This document shows positions 7,359-15,175 of a stretch of 18,328 bases of DNA, in pieces (the first letter of the stretch is position 1; each line of letters starts with the position of its first letter). This stretch comes from Pseudomonadota bacterium. GTDB lineage: Bacteria > Pseudomonadota > Alphaproteobacteria > Caulobacterales > Caulobacteraceae. Both the position numbers and the translations under genes were made by a program. The stretch spans positions 1-18,328 of the forward strand of contig JAEZCL010000233.1 in the NCBI GenBank assembly GCA_023433585.1, given 5' to 3'. The notes below the pieces were generated by a model. The model saw only the letters and a list, made by a program, of their open reading frames with translations, was not told where the DNA came from and made no database searches.

Positions 7359-7390
7359 ATGGGCCCTCGGGACAAGCCCGAGGGTGACGG
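7359..7390 (-). repeat. REP-like palindromic repeat, right inverted copy
   Basis: This is the inverted partner of 7253-7284, with a perfect 8-bp stem CCCTCGGG (7364-7371) and CCCGAGGG (7377-7384) around ACAAG. It lies about 18 bases beyond the trmFO stop on the - strand. Each of the two convergent genes therefore ends in its own copy. The 74 bases between the copies hold the body of a 22-codon ORF on the - strand (7292-7360) whose ATG lies at the edge of the repeat; there is no evidence that it is translated. Confidence 0.8.
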
Positions 7391-7407
7391 GAAAATCGCC
7401 CGGCCGA

Positions 7408-8805
7408 TCAGCCCGCGTCGCGCCACCCTTTCAACGCCTCCAGCGCCCGCACGCTCATCAGGCGCTTTTTCGCGCGGCCGCGCTCCTTGGGGTGGATGCG
7501 GCGCCCTTCCGCGTCCACGCGCGGCGCCTCCAGCGGGGGCAGCAGGCCGTAGTTGATGTTCATGGGCTGGAACTTCACTCCAGCTTCTGGGCCTTCCAGG
7601 TGTCCGCCGGTGATGTGCTCCACCAGGGCGCCCATGGCGGTTTCCGGCGGCGGCGGGGCGAGGTCGCGCCCCAGCGCCTGGGCGGCGGCGAGGCGGCCGG
7701 TGAGCAGGCCCATGGCGGCCGACTCCACATAGCCCTCGACCCCGGTGATCTGTCCGGCGAAGCGCAGGGACGGCATGGCCTTCAGGCGCAGCTGGCGGTC
7801 CAGCAGTTTGGGCGAGTTCAGGAAGGTGTTCCTGTGCAGCCCGCCCAGCCGCGCGAACTGGGCGTCCTGCAATCCGGGGATCATACGGAAGATCTCGGTC
7901 TGGGCGCCGTATTTCAGCTTGGTCTGGAAGCCGACCATGTTGAACAGGGTGCCCAGCGCATTGTCCTGGCGCAGCTGGACGATGGCGTGGGCCTTGACCG
8001 TCGGATCGCGCGGGTTGGTCAGGCCGACCGGCTTCATGGGGCCGTGGCGCAGGGTCTCGCGGCCCCGCTCGGCCATCACCTCGATGGGCAGGCAGCCGTC
8101 GAAATAGGGGACGTTCTCCCACTCCTTGAACTCGGTCTTCGGGCCGTCGATCAGGGCGTCGATGAAGGCCTCGTATTCATCCTTCGTCATCGGGCAGTTG
8201 ACATAGGCCGCCGCATCGCCGCCCGGCCCGGCCTTGTCATAGCGCGACTGGCGCCAGGCGATGTCGAAGTCGATGGAATCGGCGTGGATGATGGGCGCGA
8301 TGGCGTCGAAGAAGCTGAGGCTTTCCTCGCCCGTCGTCTTCAGGATCGCGTCGGCCAGGGCGGGCGAGGTCAGGGGGCCGGTGGCGACGATGACATTGTC
8401 CCATTCGGCCGGCGGCAGGCCCGCGATCTCCTCGCGCACGATGGTGACCAGGGGATGGGCCGACAGCTTCGCCGTCACCGCGTCCGAGAACCCGACCCGG
8501 TCCACCGCCAGGGCGCCGCCCGCCGGCACCTGGTTGGCGTCGCCCGCCGCCATGATGAGCGAATCCAGCGCCCGCATCTCGGCGTGCAGCAGGCCCACGG
8601 CGTTGTATTCCCAGTCGTCCGACCGGAACGAGTTGGAGCACACCAGTTCCGCTAGGCCGTCGGTGTGGTGCGCGTCCGTCGTCACGCCGTCCGTGCGCAT
8701 CTCGTGCAGGATGACCGGCACGCCTGCATTAACGATCTGCCAGGCGGCTTCAGAACCGGCGAGTCCGCCGCCGATGACGTGAACGGGAGAAGGGGAGGTG
8801 CTCAT
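7408..8805 (-). CDS. trmFO: Folate/FAD-dependent tRNA (uracil-54-C5)-methyltransferase TrmFO
   Basis: TrmFO makes ribothymidine at position 54 of the tRNA T-loop, taking the methylene group from 5,10-methylenetetrahydrofolate and reducing it with FADH2. The 465 residues start with a Rossmann FAD motif, VHVIGGGLAGSEAAW (8-22). They include ELVCSNSFRSD with Cys56 and AYVNCPMTKDEYEAF with Cys204, matching the two conserved cysteines, and the late phrases MNINYGLLPPL and LMSVRALEALKGW. The length is typical. It is transcribed against both neighbours. There is no Shine-Dalgarno sequence. Instead GCTAGA stands nine bases before the ATG, which suggests a nearly leaderless mRNA. Confidence 0.97.
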   Translation of the reverse strand: MSTSPSPVHVIGGGLAGSEAAWQIVNAGVPVILHEMRTDGVTTDAHHTDGLAELVCSNSFRSDDWEYNAVGLLHAEMRALDSLIMAAGDANQVPAGGALAVDRVGFSDAVTAKLSAHPLVTIVREEIAGLPPAEWDNVIVATGPLTSPALADAILKTTGEESLSFFDAIAPIIHADSIDFDIAWRQSRYDKAGPGGDAAAYVNCPMTKDEYEAFIDALIDGPKTEFKEWENVPYFDGCLPIEVMAERGRETLRHGPMKPVGLTNPRDPTVKAHAIVQLRQDNALGTLFNMVGFQTKLKYGAQTEIFRMIPGLQDAQFARLGGLHRNTFLNSPKLLDRQLRLKAMPSLRFAGQITGVEGYVESAAMGLLTGRLAAAQALGRDLAPPPPETAMGALVEHITGGHLEGPEAGVKFQPMNINYGLLPPLEAPRVDAEGRRIHPKERGRAKKRLMSVRALEALKGWRDAG

Positions 8806-8814
8806 GCCGGGGGT

Positions 8815-8820
8815 TCTAGC
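8815..8820 (-). promoter_or_regulatory. Candidate -10 element of trmFO
   Basis: On the - strand GCTAGAAC begins here and fits the GCTANAWC -10 form reported for Caulobacter housekeeping promoters. It lies nine bases before the trmFO ATG, so transcription would start within a few bases of the start codon. A convincing -35 element was not found. Confidence 0.35.
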
Positions 8821-8944
8821 CTTCCCCTGCGTTCGGCTCTAGCGTCAGGCGGCATTGGGGGCTTGAATTGGAAACGTCATGACGCCGTCTCGCCTTTCGG
8901 GTTAGTCTGCGAATCCAATGGGACTTCAAGGGAGGGCTGTAATC

Positions 8945-9853
8945 ATGGCGTTTTCCGCCAGTGACTGTGCATTTGAGGGCTTCCGGCTGGCGCGCCGGAC
9001 GCCAATGACGATCCTGATCTGGGCCTTGGCCTATATCGTCTTCACCGCCGTCTGTTTCGCTCTTGTGGGCGGCTCTTTCGTAGCCCTGATGGCGGCGGCG
9101 ACCGAACTGCAAGGCGTGACGGATCCCTCCATGGAGCAGTTGCAGCCGATGATGGCGGCCTATGCGGGCATGGCGTGGATACTCCCGCTGGGCATCGTGT
9201 TCGGCGCTGTGACCTATACGGCGGTCATGAGGGCGGTGTTGCGGCCCGAGCAGAAGGGCTTTGGCTACATGCGCCTGGGCATGGACGAGGTGCGGGTCTT
9301 CGTCGTCTATCTGGTGCTGTCCATCCTGGCAGTGATCGCAGCCGCCGTGATCTATGGCGTCGCTGGCGTGATTAGCGGCGTGGCCGGCGCGGCGGCGGGG
9401 GACGCCGCCGGCGTGATCGCCATCGTGCTTATGCTCGCCGCCACAGTGTTGTTCGTGTGGCTGGTGGTCCGTTTCAGCCTGGCCGTGCCCATCACCTTCG
9501 ATCAGAAGAAGTTCGCCGTCTTCGAGTCCTGGGGCGTAACCAGGGGCCGGGCGCTGGGGCTGTTCGGCATGACCGTGATCGTCATCATCATGGCGCTGGT
9601 GGTGTCGATCCTGACGTCGATCATCATCCTGCCGCTGACCTTCATGTTCGGCGGCATGGCGAACCTGGCGGCCTTGGAGGGCGCGAGCATGGGTGAGATC
9701 ATGAGATCCATGGGGCCGGCCATCCTGATCTATGTGATCTACAACGGCATCGTTTCGGCCCTGATGCTGGCGATCTTCTATGCCCCCTACGCCGCCGCCT
9801 ATCGTGACATTCGCGGTGGAGCGGAGCCGGCGGTCCCGACGCCTTCGATGTAG
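8945..9853 (+). CDS. Unrecognised polytopic membrane protein
   Basis: I do not recognise this 302-residue protein. It begins with a short amphipathic segment (MAFSASDCAFEGFRLARRTP) and then has about six to seven strongly hydrophobic stretches. These include IWALAYIVFTAVCFALV, YLVLSILAVIAAAVIYGVAG and VIVIIMALVVSILTSIIILP. A conserved-looking loop reads FDQKKFAVFESWGVTRGR, and the end is AYRDIRGG plus a short Pro-rich tail. No catalytic motif is apparent; the general look is that of the multi-helix inner-membrane proteins common in Caulobacterales. The ATG at 8945 is preferred over one at 8918 because GGGAGGG (8930-8936) lies eight bases upstream. The gene ends seven bases before the convergent uvrA stop and has its own terminator. 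Confidence 0.85.
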   Translation: MAFSASDCAFEGFRLARRTPMTILIWALAYIVFTAVCFALVGGSFVALMAAATELQGVTDPSMEQLQPMMAAYAGMAWILPLGIVFGAVTYTAVMRAVLRPEQKGFGYMRLGMDEVRVFVVYLVLSILAVIAAAVIYGVAGVISGVAGAAAGDAAGVIAIVLMLAATVLFVWLVVRFSLAVPITFDQKKFAVFESWGVTRGRALGLFGMTVIVIIMALVVSILTSIIILPLTFMFGGMANLAALEGASMGEIMRSMGPAILIYVIYNGIVSALMLAIFYAPYAAAYRDIRGGAEPAVPTPSM

Positions 9854-9860
9854 GATCGGA

Positions 9861-12803
9861 TCAGGCCCGCTGTTTCCGGCGGGCCTTTTCCTTGGGCGGT
9901 GCGACGGTTTCGACCGCCGCCCTGACCCGCTCGCGGCGGCGCTGTTCGTGGCGGTCCAGGACGTCCTTCAGATAGCGGCCGGTCCAGCTTTTCGGATCGG
10001 CGGCGACCTGTTCGGGCGTGCCTTTGGCGACGATCTCGCCGCCGCCGTCGCCGCCCTCGGGACCGAAGTCCAGCAGCCAGTCAGCGGTCTTGATGACGTC
10101 CAGATTGTGCTCGATCACCACGATGGTGTTGCCCGCCTCGACCAGCTCCTGCAGCACCTCCAGCAGCTTGCGGATGTCCTCGAAATGCAGGCCGGTGGTC
10201 GGTTCATCGAGGATGTACAGCGTCTTGCCGGTGGCCCGTTTCGACAGCTCCTTGCTGAGCTTGACCCGCTGGGCTTCGCCGCCTGACAGGGTGGTGGCCG
10301 GCTGGCCCACCTTGACGTAGCCCAGGCCGACGCGCTCCAGCGTCTTCATCTTGTCGCGGATGGACGGCACGGCGGTGAAGAAGCGCGCGGCCTCCTCCAC
10401 CGTCATGTCCAGCACGTCCGAGATCGACTTGCCCTTGAACACGATCTCCAGCGTCTCGCGGTTGTAGCGTTTGCCCTTGCAGACGTCGCAGGTGACGTAG
10501 ACGTCGGGCAGGAAGTGCATCTCGATCTTGATGAGGCCGTCGCCCTGGCACGCCTCGCAGCGCCCGCCCTTGACGTTGAAGCTGAACCGGCCAGGGCCAT
10601 AGCCGCGCGCCTTGGATTCCGGCAGGCCCGCATACCAGTCGCGGATCGGCCCGAACGCGCCGGTGTAGGTGGCCGGGTTCGAGCGCGGCGTGCGGCCGAT
10701 CGGACTCTGGTCGATGTCGATGACCTTGTCGAAATGCTCCAGCCCCTCGATGCGGTCGAAATGAGCCGGGGCGTCACTGGCGTTGTGCAGACGCCGGGCG
10801 GCGGCCTTGTAGAGCGTCTCGATGGTGAAGGTGGATTTGCCGCCGCCGGACACGCCGGTGATGCAGGTGAACAGGCCGACGGGGATCTCGCCGGTGACGT
10901 CCTTCAGATTGTTGCCGGTGGCGCCGGAGATCTTCAGCATCTTCTTGCGGTTGACGGGGCGGCGGCCCTCGGGCGGCAGTTCGATCTCGCGCGCGCCGGT
11001 CAGGTATTGGCCGGTCAGGCTGTTCGGGCTGGCCATGACCTGGGCGGGGGTTCCCTCGGCGCAGATTTCGCCGCCGTGGACGCCCGCGGCGGGGCCCATG
11101 TCGATCACATGGTCGGCCGTGAGGATGGCCTCCTCGTCATGCTCGACTACCAGCACCGAGTTGCCCAGGTCGCGCAGGCCGCGCAGGCTTTCCAGCAGGC
11201 GGCTGTTGTCGCGCTGGTGCAGGCCGATGGACGGCTCGTCCAGCACATAGAGCACGCCGGTGAGGCCTGAGCCGATCTGGCTGGCCAGGCGGATGCGCTG
11301 GCTTTCGCCGCCTGACAGGGTGCCGGAGCTTCGTGAGAGATTGAGGTAATCCAGGCCCACATTGTTCAGGAAGCCCAGCCGGTCGTTGATCTCCTTCAGG
11401 ATGCGCCGGGCGATCTCCATCTGCTTTTCGGTCAGGCTGTCGTCCAGGGTCGTGAACCACAGGTGCGCCTTCGAGATCGACAGGCCGGAGATGTCGGCGA
11501 TATCCGCCCCGCCCACCTTGACCGCCAGGGCCTCAGGTCTAAGGCGCTTGCCGCCGCACGCCTCGCACGGGGTCTCGGACTGGTAGCGGCCCAGTTCCTC
11601 GCGCACCCAGGCGCTGTCCGTCTCGCGCCAGCGCCGCTCCAGGTTCGGCAGCACGCCCTCGAACGCCTTGGCGACCTCGTATTTGCGGGCGTTGTCGTCA
11701 TAGGTGAACTTCACCTTCTCGCGGGTGCCGTTCAGGATTACGGACTGGGCCTGTTCAGGCAGGTCGCGCCACGCCACGTCCATCGAGAAGCCGAAGTGCC
11801 GCGCCAGGGACTGCAGCGTCTGGGTGTAGAGCGGCGACGGCCCGCGCGCCCACGGAGCCACCGCGCCCTTGTGCAGGGTCTTGTCGCGATCCGGCACGAC
11901 GAGGTCCGCGTCGAACGCCAGCTTGACCCCCAGCCCGTCGCAGGCCGGGCAGGCGCCGAAGGGGTTGTTGAAGCTGAACAGCCGGGGCTCGATCTCCGAG
12001 ATCGTGAACCCCGAGACCGGACAGGCGAATTTTTCGGAAAAGATGATGCGGCGCGGCTCGGTTTCGCCGTCCTTCACATCGGCCCATTCGGCGGTGGCCA
12101 GCCCCTCGGCCAGGTTCAGGGCGGTCTGGAGGCTGTCCGCATAGCGGCTTTCCAGCCCCGCCTTGGTGACCAGCCGGTCCACCACGATATCGATGTCGTG
12201 CTTGAACTTCTTGTCCAGCGTGGGGGCGTCCTCGATGGGATAGAAGGCGCCGTCGATCTTGACCCGCTGGAACCCCTGGCGCTGCCATTCGGCCAGCTCT
12301 TTGCGATACTCGCCCTTGCGGCCGCGCACCACGGGGGCCAGCAGATAGAGCCGCTCGCCGTCGGGCAGGGCGGTCAGCTTGTCGACCATCTGGCTGACGG
12401 TCTGGCTCTCGATGGGCAGGCCGGTGGCGGGCGAATAGGGCACGCCGACCCGCGCCCACAGCAGGCGCATATAGTCATGGATCTCGGTCACCGTGCCGAC
12501 GGTGGAGCGCGGGTTCTTGGATGTGGTCTTCTGTTCGATGGAGATGGCCGGTGACAGGCCCTCGATCAGGTCGACATCCGGCTTGCCCATCAGCTCCAGG
12601 AACTGGCGGGCATAGGCGCTGAGGGATTCCACATACCGCCGCTGCCCCTCCGCATAGATGGTGTCGAACGCCAGGGACGACTTCCCCGAGCCCGACAGGC
12701 CGGTCAGCACGACCAGCTTGCCGCGCGGAATGTCCACGTCCACGCCCTTGAGATTGTGCTCGCGGGCGCCGCGAACGCGGATGAAGTCATGCTTTTCGGT
12801 CAT
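9861..12803 (-). CDS. uvrA: Excinuclease ABC subunit UvrA
   Basis: UvrA is the damage-sensing ATPase of nucleotide excision repair. As a dimer it loads UvrB onto lesions before UvrC cuts. The 980 residues hold two ABC modules. The first Walker A is GLSGSGKSS (35-43) and its LSGGE signature is near 494. The second Walker A is GVSGGGKST (from 650), with LSGGE near 837 and a DEPTTGLH Walker B. Zinc-finger cysteines are present: CPVSG and CPACDG near 262 and 285, CEACGGKRL in the middle, and CEACQGDG/CDVCKGKR near 748 and 770. The length is slightly above the usual 940-950 because of a basic Lys/Arg-rich C-terminal tail. No clear ribosome binding site precedes the ATG. A perfect LexA-type box lies 80 bases upstream, so SOS induction is expected. 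Confidence 0.98.
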   Translation of the reverse strand: MTEKHDFIRVRGAREHNLKGVDVDIPRGKLVVLTGLSGSGKSSLAFDTIYAEGQRRYVESLSAYARQFLELMGKPDVDLIEGLSPAISIEQKTTSKNPRSTVGTVTEIHDYMRLLWARVGVPYSPATGLPIESQTVSQMVDKLTALPDGERLYLLAPVVRGRKGEYRKELAEWQRQGFQRVKIDGAFYPIEDAPTLDKKFKHDIDIVVDRLVTKAGLESRYADSLQTALNLAEGLATAEWADVKDGETEPRRIIFSEKFACPVSGFTISEIEPRLFSFNNPFGACPACDGLGVKLAFDADLVVPDRDKTLHKGAVAPWARGPSPLYTQTLQSLARHFGFSMDVAWRDLPEQAQSVILNGTREKVKFTYDDNARKYEVAKAFEGVLPNLERRWRETDSAWVREELGRYQSETPCEACGGKRLRPEALAVKVGGADIADISGLSISKAHLWFTTLDDSLTEKQMEIARRILKEINDRLGFLNNVGLDYLNLSRSSGTLSGGESQRIRLASQIGSGLTGVLYVLDEPSIGLHQRDNSRLLESLRGLRDLGNSVLVVEHDEEAILTADHVIDMGPAAGVHGGEICAEGTPAQVMASPNSLTGQYLTGAREIELPPEGRRPVNRKKMLKISGATGNNLKDVTGEIPVGLFTCITGVSGGGKSTFTIETLYKAAARRLHNASDAPAHFDRIEGLEHFDKVIDIDQSPIGRTPRSNPATYTGAFGPIRDWYAGLPESKARGYGPGRFSFNVKGGRCEACQGDGLIKIEMHFLPDVYVTCDVCKGKRYNRETLEIVFKGKSISDVLDMTVEEAARFFTAVPSIRDKMKTLERVGLGYVKVGQPATTLSGGEAQRVKLSKELSKRATGKTLYILDEPTTGLHFEDIRKLLEVLQELVEAGNTIVVIEHNLDVIKTADWLLDFGPEGGDGGGEIVAKGTPEQVAADPKSWTGRYLKDVLDRHEQRRRERVRAAVETVAPPKEKARRKQRA
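9864..9889 (+). terminator. Intrinsic terminator of the membrane-protein gene, inside the uvrA 3' end
   Basis: GGCCCGC (9864-9870), an eight-base loop and GCGGGCC (9879-9885) are followed by TTTT. This is a classical Rho-independent terminator on the + strand, ten bases after the stop at 9853. Its sequence is also the last codons of uvrA on the opposite strand (stop complement at 9861-9863). Confidence 0.75.
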
Positions 12804-13119
12804 GCGGGAGGCTGGGCGATAAGAGACGGATGGGGGATCGGGCGACCCTTCTATATGGAGATCAATCCGCCCGATTCAGCAAGAACATTCTGTGAACTTT
12901 CCGGGCGTTCCCTGATTTACGGCCCGCGCTGAAGGCTCCATCCAAATGGGCGGCGCAAGGAGACGGCCTGTGACATTGCGCCCTTGGCGGAGGGAAAAAG
13001 TTGCGTTCGCCGAACGCCATCGGATAGGCTTTGATGACTGAGTCCATGGGCCTTCGGCTGACAGGCATGGGCGCTGGATTTCGGATCCCGGCGTGGCGTC
13101 GGGTGTTGGGGGATGGCGC
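12804..13119. other. Divergent intergenic region between uvrA and the OmpA-like gene
   Basis: This 316-base gap holds the uvrA leader (12804 to about 12850), a TATAGA -10 candidate on the - strand (12855-12850), a GATTC site (12873-12877) and the SOS box (12883-12897). Toward the + strand gene, TTGCGT (13001-13006) with a 17-base spacer and ATAGGC (13024-13029) is a weak promoter candidate. GTTCGCCGAAC (13005-13015) is a small palindrome there. I see no coding gene or RNA gene in the rest. Confidence 0.5.
12883..12897 (-). promoter_or_regulatory. LexA (SOS) box upstream of uvrA
   Basis: On the - strand the sequence reads GTTC-ACAGAAT-GTTC, a perfect match to the direct-repeat GTTC-N7-GTTC operator established for LexA in alphaproteobacteria. 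It lies 80 bases upstream of the uvrA start and about 28 bases upstream of the TATAGA -10 candidate, where bound LexA would block the promoter. Confidence 0.85.
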
Positions 13120-14139
13120 ATGCGGCGTTGGCTTGGGATCGGCATATGGGCGGGCGCCTTGACCCTGGCCGCCTGCGGCTCTGGAAATGAGGCTCCGGCC
13201 GAAACGCCGTCCGATCCGGGGGGCGAGAGCCAGGCCGCCGTCGCGGACGCCGCCGAGGCCGGTGCGCCGACCGATGCAGCGAGCGGAACCTTCGATCCCG
13301 CATCCGTGCCGGTGTCGACCGCATCCCTGGGCGCCTTCCCCTATTTCTCGCTGCCGGACGGCTATATGCGCACCGGCGAGGAGACCCACGATTTCTTCGT
13401 CTTTCCGTTCTGGGTGAACGGCGCCTTCGTGCCGGTCGAGGGCCGGGTCCACATGTCGATGATCGAACCGGAGGACGACCGGCGCTTCTCGCGGCTGGAG
13501 CTGCAGCGGAATATCGAAGCGGTTATCCAGCGGGTCGGCGGGGTCAAGGTCTCCGAGGCGCCCGTGCCGATCGAGGCCATCAACGCCCTGGGCGACCAGA
13601 CGATCAGCGACACCACCGCCGGAACGGGCGACATCTACAACAACGCGGTCGCCACCTATGTCATCCGCCGCGCGGACAAGACCATCTGGGTGCATTTCGA
13701 CGCGGGCAGTTCGACCGCCGGCCTGACGGTCGCCGAGACGGCCCCGCTTCAGGTCACCGCCGGCCTGCTGCCCGCCGAGGAATTGCGGCGCGGGCTGGAG
13801 GCGGACGGGCGGGTGGCCATCCAGGTCAATTTCGCGGTGGACCGGTCCGAAATCCTGCCGGACTCGCGGCCCCAGATCGACGCCGTTCTGGCGCTGCTGC
13901 GCGATCAGCCGGCGTTGAGACTGGCGGTGGAAGGTCATACCGACAGCACCGGTTCGGCCGAGCGCAACCGGACCCTGTCAACGGCGCGGGCGCGGTCCGT
14001 GGTCGCCGCCCTGACCGGCGACGGGATCGCTGAAAACCGGCTGGAGCCGCGCGGCTTCGGCCCGGACCGGCCCGTCGCCGACAACGCCACAGAAGACGGC
14101 CGCGCGCGCAATCGCCGGGTCGAACTGGTCAGGCTTTAG
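13120..14139 (+). CDS. OmpA-domain lipoprotein
   Basis: This 339-residue envelope protein has a short lipoprotein signal peptide (MRRWLGIGIWAGALTLAAC, lipobox Cys19) and an Ala/Pro/Glu-rich linker. A central domain of unknown type (about 60-220) follows, rich in aromatic residues. The C-terminal OmpA-like peptidoglycan-binding domain spans about 230-339. That domain shows VNFAVDRSEILPDSRPQI, GHTDSTGS with Asp275, and ARNRRVEL with Arg332. Asp and Arg at these places bind diaminopimelate in OmpA-type domains. The ATG at 13120 gives a canonical signal peptide and has GGGGGA just upstream; an in-frame GTG at 13093 would spoil the signal. It probably tethers the outer membrane to the cell wall. 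The next gene follows 20 bases later and is likely co-transcribed. Confidence 0.88.
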   Translation: MRRWLGIGIWAGALTLAACGSGNEAPAETPSDPGGESQAAVADAAEAGAPTDAASGTFDPASVPVSTASLGAFPYFSLPDGYMRTGEETHDFFVFPFWVNGAFVPVEGRVHMSMIEPEDDRRFSRLELQRNIEAVIQRVGGVKVSEAPVPIEAINALGDQTISDTTAGTGDIYNNAVATYVIRRADKTIWVHFDAGSSTAGLTVAETAPLQVTAGLLPAEELRRGLEADGRVAIQVNFAVDRSEILPDSRPQIDAVLALLRDQPALRLAVEGHTDSTGSAERNRTLSTARARSVVAALTGDGIAENRLEPRGFGPDRPVADNATEDGRARNRRVELVRL

Positions 14140-14159
14140 GAACACAAAGGGGAAGCGTC

Positions 14160-14849
14160 ATGATTAAGAAACTCGCCATGGGGGTGGTCGGGCTGGCCGT
14201 CGTCGGAGGCGGCGCCTGGGCCGCCATGCAGACTTTCGGCCCGGAATCGCAGGCTCCGGCCGATGAGGCCGCCGCGAACGAAGACGAAGAGGACGACGAC
14301 CTTTTCATGGCCCGGCGCGGCGGTCCGATCGAGGTGGACGCCAACGGCTCTCCCCTGCTTCGCAACGGCCTTTGGAACGTCACCACCAACACCGACGGCG
14401 TGACCATGACGGCCAAGATCTGCCTGGACGACGCCTTTCAGAGGGAAGCCAGCCTGTTCAGCCTGCGGTTGATGGGCGCGGCGTGTCCCGGCGAGCCGGA
14501 GATCACGCGCTCGGGCTCGACCTTCCTCATCAACCGCACATGCACCGTGGGGCCGGTCCACCAGGTCAGCACGACCCGGGTCAGCGGCGACATGCACACC
14601 GCCTATGTGCGCGAGACGGACATCGTCACCACCGGCCCCGGGGTCCCGCCCGAGAACAGCAATCAGCGCGAGGAAGGCGTCTTTGAAGGCGCCTGTCCGG
14701 CGGGCATGGCCGGCGGCGACATGGACATGAACGGCGGCCGCATCAACGCGCGCGTGTTCCTGGCCATCGGCGGGGCGGCGGCTCTGCCCACCGGCGCGCT
14801 GGACGAACTGGACCCCACCCGTTTCACCCCGCCGCGCCCGGCTCAATAG
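14160..14849 (+). CDS. DUF3617-like exported protein
   Basis: The 229-residue product starts with a basic MIKK and a hydrophobic segment (about 5-22), then a very acidic linker (ANEDEEDDD). A domain follows beginning RNGLWNVTTNTDGVTMTAKICLDD, with cysteines placed as in DUF3617 proteins (GLWE-type opening, early Cys at 88, further Cys pairs later). The C-terminal part holds GACPAGMAGGDMDMNGG. It is probably periplasmic and anchored by or cleaved at the N-terminal segment. DUF3617 has no assigned function, and the assignment is by resemblance only. AAGGGGAAG lies six bases before the ATG. Its place 20 bases after the OmpA-like lipoprotein suggests an envelope role. Confidence 0.8.
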   Translation: MIKKLAMGVVGLAVVGGGAWAAMQTFGPESQAPADEAAANEDEEDDDLFMARRGGPIEVDANGSPLLRNGLWNVTTNTDGVTMTAKICLDDAFQREASLFSLRLMGAACPGEPEITRSGSTFLINRTCTVGPVHQVSTTRVSGDMHTAYVRETDIVTTGPGVPPENSNQREEGVFEGACPAGMAGGDMDMNGGRINARVFLAIGGAAALPTGALDELDPTRFTPPRPAQ

Positions 14850-14898
14850 GGCGAATGTGACGGACGGAGTCTGCGCAGCCGTGCCGCGAGGGGCGCGG

Positions 14899-14927
14899 TT
14901 GCGAGGCCGGGGGACGGGGGGTATCGT
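14899..14927 (+). promoter_or_regulatory. Promoter of toxin-antitoxin module 1, predicted leaderless
   Basis: TTGCGA (14899-14904), a 17-base spacer and TATCGT (14922-14927) end only five bases before the antitoxin ATG at 14933. Transcription would begin at or within a base or two of the ATG. The same layout recurs before module 2, where GTATCGTCGC is conserved exactly and its distance to the ATG is identical. Confidence 0.55.
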
Positions 14928-14932
14928 CGCCC

Positions 14933-15175
14933 ATGGCCGACGGTTTCAACATCCACCTGAACGAGGACCAGGCCCGACGCCTGAAGGCGGCGGCCGAGGC
15001 GTCCGGCGTCGATCCGACGGCCTACGCCGTGCAACTGCTCGAACAGGGCATGGAGGATGACTGGGCCGAGGATGTTCGCCGCATCGAAGAGTATGAACGC
15101 ACAGGTGAATCCATCAGCGCGGATGAATGGATGCAGGGTCTGCGTGAAGCGGTCCACGCTAAATTCAAGGCGTGA
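14933..15175 (+). CDS. Antitoxin of type II module 1, ribbon-helix-helix-like
   Basis: This 80-residue protein has a predicted beta-helix-helix N-terminus (FNIHLNEDQARRLKAAAEAS followed by a second helix to about 40), as in RHH antitoxins that bind their own promoter. An acidic C-terminal part with EEYERTGESISADEW is expected to wrap around the toxin. Residues 1-38 match the antitoxin at 15580 at 34 positions, while the C-terminal halves differ. The stop overlaps the toxin GTG by four bases, the usual coupling in such modules. There is no spaced Shine-Dalgarno sequence beyond a G-run, in keeping with a leaderless start. Exact family (RelB-, ParD- or other RHH-type) was not determined. Confidence 0.85.
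   Translation: MADGFNIHLNEDQARRLKAAAEASGVDPTAYAVQLLEQGMEDDWAEDVRRIEEYERTGESISADEWMQGLREAVHAKFKA

Noticed and set aside
7292..7360. A 22-codon ORF on the - strand between the two REP-like repeats.
   Set aside because: Its start codon lies at the repeat edge, there is no ribosome binding site, and 22 codons without a stop are unremarkable at this GC content; mentioned only within the repeat entry.
7384..8655. A 423-codon + strand ORF opposite trmFO.
   Set aside because: It is an antisense shadow of a well conserved enzyme gene, with no domain and atypical composition.
13005..13015. GTTCGCCGAAC palindrome considered as a second LexA site.
   Set aside because: The alphaproteobacterial LexA box is a direct repeat with seven-base spacing; this is an inverted repeat with three bases and does not fit.
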